Part shown: positions 1 to 11,852 of the stretch, in pieces
How positions within the stretch are numbered: the stretch's first letter is position 1
How the letters are laid out: every line of letters starts with the position of its first letter
Assembly: GCA_964017065.1 (NCBI GenBank)
Contig: OZ024786.1
Coordinates: forward strand, 4,565,781 to 4,629,780
Source: Haliclona indistincta
Lineage: Eukaryota; Porifera; Demospongiae; Haplosclerida; Chalinidae
DNA: 64,000 nt
Direction: 5' to 3'
Translations under genes and position numbers: made by a program
Notes under the pieces: generated by a model
Database searches by the model: none
Seen by the model: the letters and a program-made list of their open reading frames with translations, nothing else
What the model was told of the DNA's origin: nothing

Positions 1-77
1 ACCGAGGCATCTGCACCTTTGGTGCTTCATTAAAATTGCTTCTGCTGTGCACAAGGTAAAACTTAGATATCTACACG

Positions 78-226
78 TTTACCACTAAATGACTGAGTTA
101 ACCTAGTATCTATCATCAGATATCCGTGTTTTTACCACTGGTTAACCACTGAATGACTGAGTTAACCAGTTAACCTATTATCTACCATCAGATATCCGTG
201 TGTTTACCACTGAATGACTGAGTTGA
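78..226. repeat. imperfect short tandem/interspersed repeat
   Basis: A segment with ACTGAGTTAACC and CATCAGATATCCGTGT cores recurs about three times with small gaps and changes (near 80-130, 150-200 and 205-225). No coding signal is seen. It looks like local tandem duplication in AT-rich DNA. Confidence 0.6.
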
Positions 227-587
227 CCCCAATCACTGCTCCGGCATAACTGCATGTTTGACGTTAACATAACTGCTGTTAACCTGTTAAAATATCTTCT
301 AATTCAACCTTGTTGGCCTATAATGCCAGGTCTAGATTTTGCTTTCCCTAAGTTCACAAATTTGAACTTAAGCTCAAATATGACACTTCACTGCTTACCT
401 CGAGGTACAGTATATAAAGACTTTTTAAAGCTGCTATATGACTGAATCATCCTGGAAACACTGGAGACACTTGACATCAATCCCGATTCAGAAGTCAGCT
501 TTTTGCTACTCACAAGTATGTACATGAGAGCAAAAATTTTTCTATTATTGACTACTCCTGAGCATACATAATGGGCTAGAGCTCCTG

Positions 588-782
588 ATGTGCACCATTT
601 TTTCAAAAAAGTCAGGGAGTTTTATAATGAAGCTGCATGCCAAATTAAAAACAAGGGATGTCAAAAAACAGAAAGTCACGGGATGTGTCGAGTTTCATCC
701 TCCTCATGAACTAAAAGAAAAATTTACTGCTGCAACTCAGTATTCTTCTCCAAAAGTAGACTCTGACTCTGATGAAAACTAG
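588..782 (+). CDS. short unrecognised ORF, acidic C-terminus
   Basis: A 64-codon frame that is basic in the middle and ends in an acidic Ser/Asp tail (DSDSDEN). It may begin at the internal ATG near 627. No domain is recognised and no splice sites are convincing. It could be the last exon of a transposon protein, because acidic tails of this type are common there, but that is only a guess. The surrounding 250-900 region has no other gene I can support. Confidence 0.15.
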   Translation: MCTIFSKKSGSFIMKLHAKLKTRDVKKQKVTGCVEFHPPHELKEKFTAATQYSSPKVDSDSDEN

Positions 783-1485
783 GTTCCATGAGACATATAA
801 ATGTAACAGCTATGCAAATATCTGAGGGTTTCAGTGGTACACAGGTGCAGAAAAATATGGAGCGACAAAGATCTATGATGTTCATCTATCCACGTTGAAC
901 CAACATGGTGGTTCGGTAGTAAATGCTTTCATCAAGAAGCTGAAACATTCAATTCATCCACTCAAAGAAGAAATGATGTGCTGTTTATCAGGACAGCCAA
1001 GAAAGAGCGTCAGTGTACTTATCCACCTTCTTTCTCAAACAAAATTACCATCTCTACAGGATAAAAGGTCCCAGTTAAAATTCGTACTTTTTACAAAATT
1101 GTTCATTCTCTTCTGGACTTCCCTGATGCTCCCATACACTTCAATTCTAGCCCATATACTACTAGATCCCTCCAATCCCTGAATATCGCCCTGTATTTGA
1201 GCGGTGATCCTCTTGACGGATGAGTCCTCTTGTCAGATGAATCCGGGCGGTTTGACTTTCCGAACATGTCTCTTGCACCATCTGAGTTTGACACTATAAC
1301 CGTTGAAGGAACTCCCGTCACCACTCCCCTGTGGATGCAGCTGCTGGCTCTTCAACTTTGACAGTGTCTAATTCCGTACTCATCCCTGCTCAATCGACTG
1401 CCGGCGCCGCGAATTCTCAGACCACCTTGACCAGCGTAACCATCATACCCAGGACTTCAGTCAGTCGTCAGTCCTCCAGCGGCAG

Positions 1486-1980
1486 CTAGCCAAGCGCTGC
1501 TCTCGAGTGCCCACCATGACCTCCAGTGTCTTTCCTAACCTGTGGTTTATTGTGAGACTGCGATTGAAATGGATTGGAATGAGAAGAGAATTTAAAGGAA
1601 AACTCTTGAGTTTCAGAGTCCTCCGTGAAGAGTCCTTGTGCCCCGTAGAATGTCGTGTGTGGATAGCTGTTTGGATAATGAGTTGGGGACGGTTTAACAC
1701 TGTTTTCTGTCGAGTGTGGCGAAGAATGTCTATGTATTTGTGAGAATGGGCTACCGGCAGATGTTGGCAAGGAGCTGTGCTTAGTAATAGAAGCTTCTCC
1801 TTCTGTTCTGTGTGGAGAGTGCGAAGGAGAGTTGTTCAAATGTGACAAAGTTTTGAAAATGGGTTCTCGAGGAGTATGGTTGGCTGCATTTTGAGGCGGA
1901 GCATAGATGGGCTGTATCGAGTTGCTGTAAGAATTCTCAGTCTCCACTGCAACTATCGTTTCTTGTGACAATGTTGACAT
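1486..1980 (-). CDS. hypothetical Ser/Pro/His-rich ORF
   Basis: A 164-residue open frame on the minus strand beginning at an ATG (MSTLSQET...). It is rich in Ser, His, Pro and Asn and has no recognised domain, signal peptide or membrane segment. Low-complexity composition of this kind fits a disordered linker or a retroelement Gag-like N-terminus. It ends at a TAG near 1486. Other short open frames lie on the same strand at 1103-1324, so a frameshifted longer gene is possible. A partly overlapping plus-strand frame at 1336-1490 is Ser/Thr-rich and equally unassigned. Confidence 0.25.
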   Translation of the reverse strand: MSTLSQETIVAVETENSYSNSIQPIYAPPQNAANHTPREPIFKTLSHLNNSPSHSPHRTEGEASITKHSSLPTSAGSPFSQIHRHSSPHSTENSVKPSPTHYPNSYPHTTFYGAQGLFTEDSETQEFSFKFSSHSNPFQSQSHNKPQVRKDTGGHGGHSRAALG

Positions 1981-3299
1981 GTCGTCCGAGGTTGCTGAAG
2001 TGAGGGATCAGGCTTCGCTCCCTTGTGACGGGAAGACATGTCAAGCTACGACCATTACCATGCTCTAACGGTGATCCATTTGTTCTGTATGGTGGGTAAT
2101 CCAGCATGTGGAGGAGACTGCCGACTTGGCTATGGAACAAGAAGCTTTCAAAGCCGGAGAGGGAGTAAGAAAAAAGCATAAAATTGTTATTATTTTATAT
2201 CATTACAAACAGAAACAAGACTTGGTCAAAGGTTATGGTGCTTTCCAAAGGTACGTAGATTTGGAGAATGCAGAGCAGAGATCAAAACCCACACCAACTG
2301 GACTAATGGGGTAAAACAGTGAGTTTGAAGGGAAGAGGACGGAAGGATGGCCTTGATTTGCAGATAAGTAATTAAAGAGACAATGACTCCATTTAATGGT
2401 ATGTTTCATTGTCTAGTTTACATTATCGGCGGCTTTATGTTATCCATATTATATGTAGAGTCCTCAGCATACCCCTCTGCATTCTCTCAACCTGATTTCA
2501 AAGCTGTTAGCCGCAGAATGCAGAATTGACCACCTAAATTCACAAGTTATAAATCAATGAGAGACTTTTACAACAGAGAATTCATGCATCTTCTACATCA
2601 AGTAATTCATTATCGACAAGAATGGAATACAAGGAGTAAAGGACAACATTTGCAACACTAAAGTAAAACGCTGGGGCAGCTCCAAGCAGCCAAGGATGCA
2701 GTGGAAGCGAAGAAAGTACAAATAGGAGCACGAGTGAAGAAGGCAGAGTCGGCAACAATAAGACACCTATTGAGTTTGTGTTACTATAGCGATTTGCCAC
2801 AAACTGGTGGTGCTGGCGGTGGTGGCTACTGCGGCAGTCATGATGACAGCTGCATACTGTCGCAGTAGGCGACGAGGCGGCCGCCAGCCGGTCACCGACA
2901 CGAGGCTACCTGTGCAGGAGAGCCCAGACGGCCGATCTGGGCCCTCAAGAGTACTCTAGTATAGTAATATAATCCTGAAGGTATCCGCACTTCTAATATT
3001 ATGTTCATTTCTCTATTTTATTATAAGCTTCTGTCTAATTTGCAAATGTAAAAGTATATTATCATGAACATTATTGTATTATTGTATTGTATTATAATTA
3101 TTACCAACAACCTCCATTGACAAGTTGAAACGCGACTTGAATTATTAATGCGGGGGGGAGAGGCGAAAGCTTTTACTTCAAAAATAATATCATGAATAAT
3201 CTCATGAACAGCTTATAATCAATATTATTATAGCTTCAACATGTATGTTAGAATTGCATGCAACATGCATGTTATAGTCACAATTCCACACTGCTGACT

Positions 3300-3426
3300 A
3301 GTGGAGAAGTTGGCTATACAAGACAGCAGAAGATTGATTCGGCAGTAAGAGAGCATTGTCTCACAATATTCAACCATGGAGCAAAAAATAGCATTGACGA
3401 GGCAATGATTCCTTTCAAAGTGTCAG
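3300..3426 (+). pseudogene. piggyBac transposase fragment
   Basis: The plus-strand translation contains SIDEAMIPFK (near 3389-3420), preceded by VREHCLTIFN. This matches the conserved SIDE-(x)-IPFKGR block around the first catalytic aspartate of piggyBac (DDE_Tnp_1_7) transposases. The match stops soon after this block, where the GR-(x)-QYMPxKP continuation is expected, and antisense RING-like sequence begins. It is therefore a broken relic. A separate piggyBac C-terminal relic is at 20425-20765, but the two are too far apart to be one element. Confidence 0.6.
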
Positions 3427-3431
3427 GCGGT

Positions 3432-3593
3432 ATTGTTCTATTAACATCCTCCGTCCTGTACATTGGACATTTGAGTTCTTCATCTGTTGCTTGTACGAAG
3501 CATTGCTTGCAGCCAATTAATTGGTTACAGCAGGTTGTGACAACCATGTTCACAGGCAAATTTTTGCATTCGAAACACTTTATATTGCTTTAG
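3432..3593 (-). pseudogene. degenerate RING-type zinc-finger fragment
   Basis: Read on the minus strand from about 3590, the frame shows C-x2-C (KCFECK), then CCNQLIGCKQCF, then CPMYRTED. The spacing is that of a C3HC4/U-box-like RING with the last cysteine changed to tyrosine. Related fragments occur at 10820-11000 and 33650-33910. It abuts the piggyBac fragment on the other strand, so this is a chimeric junction of two relics. RING fingers are usually E3 ubiquitin-ligase modules. This copy lacks a start and the eighth ligand and is probably not functional. Confidence 0.5.
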
Positions 3594-4550
3594 CTCTGAG
3601 ACTAACATTTACTACCATGTCCTTGACCTGTATGTGGCATCATCATTTGAAATTGGTATTATCATGATTTCTTACTGTGTCAATGGCTCCCTCTAGCTTG
3701 CAAAGCTTGTCGTGCAACTCGTCATCAGATTGGTCTCTTTCTGAAGACTTGCGTTTGGTTAGGCTTAGCGCACATCTCTCCTCTTTACTATGTCCTGAAA
3801 GTCATCCAATCGTGTGATATACAATTTTCTACTCGGAGTCTTCCAATAATCAAGTTCTATAGAGAAAACGGCGATACTATTCTGTGATAGAATGATGAAT
3901 AGAATGATGCATTGACAAATTAATACACGACTTACCTTTGCTCTCAGACACTGGTATAAATTTTGAGTCGACAATCGAGAGTTCTTCTGGGTTAATGTTC
4001 ATCTTTTTCCCCACTTCCAAGAGTATAGATGATACGGATACTGTGTTCTCAGGAATCTTGATGGTAGTTCACTCTCTCAGTAGATGCAACAGAGATGGTA
4101 GTTTTGGTGAGTGCAAGTGATACGAAAGGAAAAGACCGTTTATAAAACAGTTCGCTCACAATCGGGTTGGGATGCCGATGGCTGGAACCTTTTCAAGGTG
4201 TGCCATGGAACCACGGACGACCCTGGGGGAGACCCCATGAATTAGACAGTATCTTCTCTTCGCTTGTGCTAGCCCCACTGAATTCTCCTTGAGAATTGGC
4301 AATATCTCCGCACACTCTGCTGTAGCCACGACTTTGAATTCCCTCCTTCTCTATCAAATTCTGTGTTCTTAGTAACAGTCCTCGAGATGGAGTGCTCGTG
4401 GCACGATCTAGTCATACCTTAAAAAACAAAACTGTGAACGTTAAATTATCTAATTGAATCTTTTAATTTGAAACAACGATGTCGATAGAGCTAGTGGGCA
4501 CATTACCAGATATTCAGATGTGTCAGAACGAACTGGTAAAGAACAATTTA

Positions 4551-4689
4551 AAAAAATATGTCCGAGTGCAACTGGTTACGTTCTTCCTTTTTCTTCTGTT
4601 ATTCTTTCTGTAGCTATAAAAAAAATATGTCCGAGTGCAACTGGTTACGTTCTTCCTTTCTCTTTTGTTGAAGCTGTTGTTTTTTTTTG
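4551..4689. repeat. 69-bp tandem duplication
   Basis: AAATATGTCCGAGTGCAACT and the following GGTTACGTTCTTCCTTT occur twice with a period of 69 bp (TCCGAGTG at 4561 and 4630). The copies differ only slightly, so the duplication is recent. No gene is evident around it (3600-5650). Confidence 0.85.
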
Positions 4690-5688
4690 CTGTGGACTTA
4701 ATACTTTTCCAGCTAGCCGGCAGTAATGGAAAACAACCAACTGTTACCCAGTGTCGAACTATTGCTGTAAGAAGCTCGTTGCTTTCTCTCACAATCCATA
4801 CATTGAGACAGCAGATTCCATCTCCATTGTACCTCATCATTCTTCAATGCTTTTTTGATCATGTTAGACTGAAGCGATTTGTTTTGTGTCATTTACAGCA
4901 AAGAATGGCTGGGCAGTAGGATACTCGCAAGTTGTACAATTCCAGGGTATATTTGAGCTATTCAGTTTGACATCATAGATAATGATTTTACAGTATTCAA
5001 TTTCTAGTTGTGAATTTTATGAAAGTTAATCCTTCTTTTTTAGGTTGACACTTGGATTTCAAAAGAGGCAACATTCATATTGAAGCTATGAGACCTTTGA
5101 TATAGTTATTTTTCTTTTTATACTATTATCATAATTATGGTAGTCAGAGGATTTTAAAATTCATTGTTACCGTCGTACAAGAGACGATGGAGAAAAAAGG
5201 CATGCTGCGACACCTGTGATATCATATTATGGCACCATCGTGGATGTATTGACACTGACAGTGAAGAACCATGGTACTGTACTAATTTTACATAAAAATT
5301 AATTTTTCGTCGTACTGTAACAATAATTAATAGTTAGATACCAGTCTAGTCTAGGTCATACTAGTCTAGCGAGTTACTAAACCTGTAGTTTGTTTATATT
5401 TACTATTTTTTCTCTCAGACTCACTTCACTGCTGTTCCTCACTGCCACTGCTACTGCTGCTCCTCACTTTGAAAGAGACACGTGGCAAATCAGAGAGCAA
5501 AGAGAACACATTGAGCAAGTAAAAATAGTAGAGGAAGCAACGACAGTCACAGATAAACGTAAAATGGTAAAAATATGGGGTACGATACTCATAACTTTTA
5601 AGCCTACCATACATTGACATAGTCCAGCATCATGTAATAGACCGATGCATAACTTATTGCTAGGAACTGCTAAGCATCAAATGACGGT

Positions 5689-5907
5689 ATGGAAGGATTT
5701 GAGGAGCAAAATTCAGATGGACATTACGAGGAGCCAAATTCAGACGGAGATGACGAGGAGCAAGATTCAGACGGAGATGACGAGGAGCAAGATTCAGACG
5801 GAGATGACGAGGAGCAAGGTTCAGACGGAGATGACGAGGAGAAAGATTCAGACGGATATGACGATGTGCATTGCTCATTCTGGAAGAGACTAACTAACGC
5901 ATACTGA
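5689..5907 (+). CDS. acidic minisatellite-coded ORF
   Basis: ATG at 5689 opens a 72-residue frame made mainly of the repeat EEQDSDGDD, ending SFWKRLTNAY. The protein is strongly acidic. The coding repeat is a 27-bp minisatellite with six units (5701-5862), so every unit keeps the frame. No known domain is present. The alternative plus frame (Met-Thr-Arg-Ser-rich) and the minus frame are also open simply because the unit is a multiple of three, so coding status is uncertain. It may be the acidic tail of a TE protein. Confidence 0.3.
   Translation: MEGFEEQNSDGHYEEPNSDGDDEEQDSDGDDEEQDSDGDDEEQGSDGDDEEKDSDGYDDVHCSFWKRLTNAY
5701..5862. repeat. 27-bp minisatellite, 6 units
   Basis: Six consecutive 27-bp units starting GAGGAGCAAGATTCAGACGG, with unit starts at 5701, 5728, 5755, 5782, 5809 and 5836. 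The third and fourth units are nearly identical and the outer units diverge, which is typical of array growth from the middle. Confidence 0.9.
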
Positions 5908-6405
5908 CTACAATAATAATATTAGTACACAATACTTTGGCATTACTAGCATAGCACAAAGTATTAGTGATGTAAAATAATAAAAATAAATTAAGGAAAT
6001 GTACAAATTTGAAAATAAGAAGGACACACGGAGGATGAATTTCATGTTTACATTGTGACATGGGGCAATTACTACCATTAGTACAAAATCTGTGACGGAT
6101 TTCTTTACGAAGTGGTCAGAAGCAGCTGCCATCAAAGACAGGTCAGCCAACTGTGTAGTAAAGTTCTGTTTGACGTCATATGCAGGCACGGCAGCCCTGC
6201 TATCATCCAATCTAATCAGAGAATATAATTCCAAATATAGTAAAGCAAAACCTGTTCCAACTCACTGATGTAAAGCACAAGATGTCTGCCACATACCGAT
6301 TAAAAAAGTGGTAACAATCTTTCTTCCTGCATAGTTCAATAAGAGCATGCTGAGGATTGTGAAATGCTGGAAACCAGTGCAGCTCCTCACAAGGTCAGTT
6401 AGAGC

Positions 6406-6662
6406 ATTACATATGATCGGTGCATTGTTTCTGTGTTGTATACAGACATCAGTTGATACAGGAGTGAATTTTAGGTAAGTGTTGATGGACATAAATAGTG
6501 AGACATCTGCTCAGGTAATCTCTATCCCTGACATTACATATGATCAGTGCATTGTTTCTGTGTTGTATACAGACATCAATTGATACAGGAGTGAATTTAG
6601 GTAAGTGTTGATGGACATAAAAAGCTTTGACATCTGCTCAGGTAATCTCTATCCCTGACATA
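6406..6662. repeat. 127-bp tandem duplication
   Basis: The segment from ATTACATATGATC (6406) to CTATCCCTGACA repeats at 6533 with a 127-bp period and only a few substitutions or 1-bp indels. Both copies contain GTAAGTGTTGATGG, a possible splice donor. No protein-coding frame spans them. Confidence 0.85.
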
Positions 6663-6869
6663 TTGCATGACATTCTTGAAGGTCAGTTGCGCGATTCTAC
6701 AACAGGTGCATAACTATTTTTAATTTGCTACATCCTGACTCAGTAGCGGAGCCATGTCCAGTACTGTCCTAGGATATAATTCTAAACATAGATATCTTTA
6801 GGTTGGTCACTAGTTGTGGCAGGGGAGTAGGGGTGGTGAGGAAGGAAGGAATTTAGAGGGAGAAGTAAA

Positions 6870-7157
6870 TTGCTGATGTCAAAATTGCTGATGCAGATGT
6901 CAAAGCTGTGGAATGAAGTAAATTGGCTGAGAGGTCTGGTGAAAAGAGAAAACGACATAATTAGAGAAGAGAGAATACGAATGGAAGCTAGGGAGAGGGA
7001 AGAGGCGAAAGTAATGAAGCGGGAGGAATCAGATGCGAGAGAAAGACAAATAGCAATCAGAGAAGAGCAAGTTAAAAAAGAGATGCAGAGAGTGGAAATA
7101 GAGAAACAGGTATTAGAATCTTTCTTTCTTCCTGCAGAAAGTCAGAAACAGAAGTAG
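6870..7157 (+). CDS. charged coiled-coil ORF
   Basis: A 95-residue frame rich in Glu, Arg and Lys (EREEAKVMKREESDARERQI), which would form a long coiled coil. It opens inside a purine-rich stretch that continues to about 7220, so base composition alone may keep it open. Coiled-coil tails like this follow Myb/SANT domains in Harbinger accessory proteins, but no Myb domain is found upstream. No other identity is possible from sequence alone. Confidence 0.25.
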   Translation: MLMSKLLMQMSKLWNEVNWLRGLVKRENDIIREERIRMEAREREEAKVMKREESDARERQIAIREEQVKKEMQRVEIEKQVLESFFLPAESQKQK

Positions 7158-7565
7158 AAGAGAGAAAGAAAAAATAGAAAGACAGAAGGTAGAAATACAA
7201 AAAGAGAAAGAGAAGATAGAAGGTTCACACCAATGGATGCATGCCCCTTGACAGCTCTATATCTCAGAGTGCTCAATTGCATCATATGGTATGGTAGCAT
7301 CATAGGCAGTTGACTGCTATAACACACTAAGTGCTACAGCTACAACCCATTTTTAACAGTGATACAACAATATTTATTTTAAAATTCTCATTATAAACCA
7401 ATCCCTGCTGATAATAACTCTGCGCACTATTTTAAATGATGACTTACTCGAAGTTCGGAGATGTCATTTTTGAAAATCGATGAAGGTAGATGCTGACTAA
7501 TTCTGACTGATGCTGACTGATGCTGATAGAGCTATTGAGGTGTCTAGAGGAGAGAGACAATTTCT

Positions 7566-8715
7566 TCAATAGGCACAAACGAGTACATCACATTCATCCC
7601 AATTCATCAATTCAGCATCAGGTTTATGTCTATTTAAGATAGTGAAAAAATAGTGTTATTGAATTAGAAATATTTTAGGGCAATTATGGAATGTAGAGTC
7701 CAATCTCAGCATACGCCTTTGTCATCACTGGAAACAACTCGAACGGCTAAAAGATACGGCAATTGGCAACTCAATTAATCATTACTCAGATGATGAGGTA
7801 TACATATGGAAAAACTCATTCCTTTTGCCACATGTATGTACACAGCTGGACAGTCTTGTCAGCAACTAGTAGATTTGGTGACTAGCTGCTGTGTCAATAC
7901 TGATGAAAGACTGAAGTTCCGGCTTGCACATGTAATGTATTACCGTTATGAATGACAGCCATAGTGGTCTAATTTTAATTTAACAACATACACTAAAAAA
8001 AATGCGACAATGCACCAGTCCTGTTGTCATGAATGATTTTACTTATGTCCTACAGAAACATCTACAAGATTCTATGAATCTGTATGAGTGCAACTTACCC
8101 CGAAATTATGAATCAAAAGCAAGAAAGCGTGAATGCCAAGCATGAATGCACATGGATAATAATGAGCAGGGATTACACAACTATATTCCTTTACCATAGG
8201 ACTTAGTATTAAACCATATGGTTGTAACAAATCCTCTAAGTCCTATGGTAATACCTGGCAAAACCAACGCTCCTGCTGAGCCCTTGAATATCTACCAATG
8301 ATAGTATTAAACCATATGGTTGTAACAAATCCTCTATCATCAAGAGTTTTGGTAGATATTCAAGGGCTCAGCAGGAGCGTTGGTTTTGCCAGGTATAAAT
8401 CAGAGACATGTGTTAATTTGGGAGCATTTATTACTCTCTCCATTCAGGATGGAAAGTAATAAATGCTATTCAGTGAATTAATGGGACTAACCTACCAGGT
8501 GAACGTGCTTCCTGTATAAACAGTGGCACTACAGATTTCAAAATTGTAAAATTATCAAACTTAAATGAAGTATGGTTTCCAAGAAATACAAGACGTTTCC
8601 AAGAACTTTACACCCATTATTTTGTCCTATAGGAGCTAGTGAACCATTAATTGTCAAACTGGCAGAAAAGAAAGTGGCAATCCAGAATTATCCAGGTATC
8701 TTACAATAACTATGG
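7566..8715 (+). repeat. dispersed repeat, copy 1 (lacks the Ulp1 exon)
   Basis: This region is paralogous to 39237-41075. Shared blocks include 7566-7800 with 39237-39450, about 7806-8150 with 40230-40610, and 8340-8715 with 40690-41070. Copy 1 jumps directly from ...GATGATGAGGTATAC to ATGGAAAAACTCATTCC, so it lacks about 770 bp, including the exon that codes for a Ulp1-type protease core in copy 2. Shared short frames such as LKFRLAHVMYYRYE then a stop look like the end of the same transposon protein. Copy 1 also carries the inverted-duplication cluster at 8192-8395, which copy 2 lacks. Confidence 0.85.
8192..8395. repeat. nested inverted-duplication cluster
   Basis: A 46-bp arm (8252-8297) is repeated in perfect inverted orientation at 8350-8395. 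A 31-bp unit beginning TATTAAACCATATGGTTG occurs at 8207-8237 and 8305-8335. Each copy of that unit sits inside its own small inverted repeat (ACCATAGGACTTAG / CTAAGTCCTATGGT and TGATAG / CTATCA). The paralogous site (about 40640-40745) has a single simple version. The pattern fits template switching during replication. Confidence 0.85.
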
Positions 8716-9107
8716 TGGCATAGTCTAGCTGTACCCATAGCAACAGAACCACCAAGAATACAAATAGAGCACAATGTATGCATTCCTAGTCCTGTACATT
8801 AATTAATTATTGCATACCCCTTGCCAACGCTACAGTAGAATAATTTTTATAGATCATGATGGATTATGATCAGGTAGCCACTAGTAACAATCATCATCTC
8901 ATCTTCTCCATGTGTTGTGTTGGGGCTCTCTTCATTATCAGGATGGATGTATTGAAAATATTGATGTATAGACAGGATATGCCAGAAGGATGCACCATGG
9001 GAGCAAGGCATTCAAAATGGGATGTTATTACGATATTGCCTTCATCATCATCAGAAGCTGCTAGTTGGGAAAATGCAAATATTTGTATGCAGCTCCTACA
9101 GGCATAA

Positions 9108-10758
9108 TTGTTAAGCTCTCACAAGATAATGAGACAAAAGAATGCTGAACAAAAGCGTTGTCTGCTTATTCCATTGACAATGTTTTCTGACACACATCAG
9201 AGATACTTTATCCAAAATGATATTACGTACAAATTAACGCCATATGTCAGAAAAAACTGTTTAGCGTGAAACTTCAATATTGTAAGATTCCGCCTTGATA
9301 TTCCTTATTCAATAATGATAAGATTGCCTTGTTGAGTGTGAGCTATGTTCTCATTGATGAGTTGTATCTCGGGATTCGTGTACTGGTTTTAAATTAATTT
9401 TGTTCATGTAGGTCAAAGAGAAGACAGTTGCAGTATTATAATCATAATATCATTTATCCCAAAAACATTATATCTTGAACTTGATCAACAGCACACACTA
9501 TATATTATTAAATTCTCTAAATTCCTGATGGCAGACTCCACAATAGCATAATGCGACATTCTGGTCAGTTGCTGATGCTGATTCCACTGTAGCGACATGT
9601 GAGCTAACTATACAGTTCTGAGCACAGTCAGACAGTGCACAATTAAGAATTTGGTAAGTGGAAAGTTTAATAAGATCATATACAGAGATCCAAACTCTGA
9701 AGTTTTCGTCTGAGCAAGACTTTGTTTCCTGGAAGGAGAAAGAAGAAACTTTCACACACTACGTTTTTAGTCAACTGATGGCAAGCCGACTAAAACCAAA
9801 GATGAGGAAGACTCAAAGTCATGTTCTGCCACAAGTGAACATGTTCTATTTACTGTTCTACTAACATGTTCTACTAACCCACTGCATGTGTTACTAAGAT
9901 ATCATCATATAGAAAATTAATAGCATTAATATTAACAAATAATAGCGTGTAAGGAAATTACAAACCCCGCCTCTATTGTAGAACATCTGTGGCAAGATAG
10001 TCCACAATTTCATTCACTTTCAATTTAATGAATCAGCAGTCAATTGTCAGTCTGATGGCATATATGAATACACCATGCAATTGATGGGCAATAGGTTGTT
10101 TGTACTTGGAATATGCTGATGAAATAAAGGAAGGTGATGGCAAAAGAGTACTTCGTTGCTGGAAATATTTACTGCCAGTTTTTATATCTTCCAATCGAAC
10201 AAACTATTCTATAGGAGCACATAATCTTCTTAACCGATACGAGTACCAACTCATTCCTAGACAAGTCAGCACAGCTTATTTGAAATAGATTCAGTACAAA
10301 AATGACAACACAAACAGGACTTCATGTCATACACAGAGTAACAGAAGGTTTTTTCAAAAACCAGGAACAGCACAAAACAGCAAAAACATCTCGAACGTGC
10401 ATCACACTGGCAATTACCTTCATCTGCTCAGCCTTAACGCTATCATACCCTAGGTTTTGTGCTACTCTGCCTGCAATGGTCTTGAGAGACTCGCCACAAT
10501 CGCCAGATGCCATAGCTAGTAGTCTGATAAGTGAGGTTACGCCCACATTACGTCATCACTACATTGTTCGTAATGGCTCTATAATCTGATAAAGGGATAG
10601 AAAGGGTCATATTTGAGGTTTAGAACGGGTCATATCTTCTCTTCTCTTTTTGCATGTAAAGGTAAAAAAACAACAGGAAAAAGAGAGGAGACACCTCAAA
10701 GTTCAGAAAGTGATGATGAGAATACGAGGAAGTCTACCTGTACTGAACTACTCAAAAA
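9108..10758. other. gene-free stretch
   Basis: Apart from short random frames I see no domain, repeat array or convincing exon here. Composition is AT-rich. The short frames at 9498-9755 (minus), 9658-9864 (plus) and 10302-10589 overlap each other and lack splice context. Confidence 0.4.
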
Positions 10759-10819
10759 ATGAGTGTGCTTGTTACTGTTGGCTGTTGTGGTAGTCAGGCT
10801 AACTGCGCACTAATAATTG

Positions 10820-11010
10820 CTGACACATTCAAGTGTACCATCTGCCTGAGTACAATAAAGCCGTCTTTGACAACTGAATTGCTGACAACATATCATCGGA
10901 TGCAAGACTTGTGTTATGGCTACGCAGAGGGTGTAATAGCAGGTGCCCCCTGTGTAGAGCAGATCCCTGGGAGACGAGTAAATTATTAGGCTTTGATGAG
11001 TTGGTGTAGC
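10820..11010 (+). pseudogene. degenerate RING-type finger, frameshifted
   Basis: Three frames on the plus strand together give a RING-like order: FKCTICLSTIKP (C-x2-C) near 10830, then IIGCKTCV in another frame near 10890, then RCPLCRADPWETSKLL followed by GFDEL in a third frame near 10942-11000. The order and spacing match the RING fragments at 3432-3593 and 33650-33910. The frame changes show that it is decayed. Confidence 0.55.
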
Positions 11011-11620
11011 AACCTATCCTTACCAAGATGTAGCAACCTATCCTTACCAAGATGATGACTATCGCTTTGGATGCATAGTAGGAAAATTCATACGTCGCAA
11101 AGCGATAGTCAAATTCAGCTTCAATTACAAGCGAAGATGATCCTAGCCACAGTTGAGGAGTTAAAGCACCATGTCAAGCAAGGGATTCCTATGCAGGAGA
11201 TTCTCTCTTTAGAAACAATAACCACGTATGGGATGGCTGTGTGTGCTACAGATAGAAATAATTTACTGCTACGATTGACGCGATTTCAGACACACATAGT
11301 AACGTGACCAGCATGTGACAGAATTAAGCATTCGTTGATCAAGTTATGAATACTAGTACTCCAAGTGCACCACCGGCGCTGCCGCCTCTTAAAGAAGAAG
11401 ATCAGCTACTAACACTTATGGATACTGACTCGCAGCCGCTGGCGGTGGCAGCACCACCAACACCACAACCACCTCTGGCTCGTCAGGAACATGTGACGCC
11501 ACCACAACCTCCGTCTCGTCAAGAGGTTGTGGTGAAGCCACCGGCACAGTCACCTCTAGACGATGACCAGCCACCACCGCCTCGTACTAGGCCTCGCCGT
11601 CCTCCTAAAAACAATAGAGG

Positions 11621-11835
11621 TGTAACAGTGTCGTCGAAACCTGTCTAGTCCTGTTCCTGTATTGTGGTGTATGTGACTGTGATTGAACTTGTGAACTGAT
11701 GTATTGTGATTGTTGTAGAATAATGGACCTCTGTGTTTGTTCGTTGCTGTGTTTTGCACGGCCTCCTGTGTGTTTGTATATAAATGTGCGTGTGATGATT
11801 TGAATTAGGGTATTTTTTGGAAGAACTAGTTTACA
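11621..11835 (+). repeat. 5' LTR (215 bp)
   Basis: Starts TGTAACAGTG and ends TTTACA. By direct reading it is identical to the 3' LTR. A TATATAAA-like box lies near 11776-11784 and is a plausible U3 promoter. LTRs are identical at insertion, so the insertion is very recent. Confidence 0.95.
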
Positions 11836-11852
11836 TTGGAGGTTCGACCAAG

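Noticed and set aside
11817..11852. Start of Gag at the upstream in-frame TTG (11817)
   Set aside because: It lies inside the LTR. ATG 11853, just after the primer-binding site, is the natural start.
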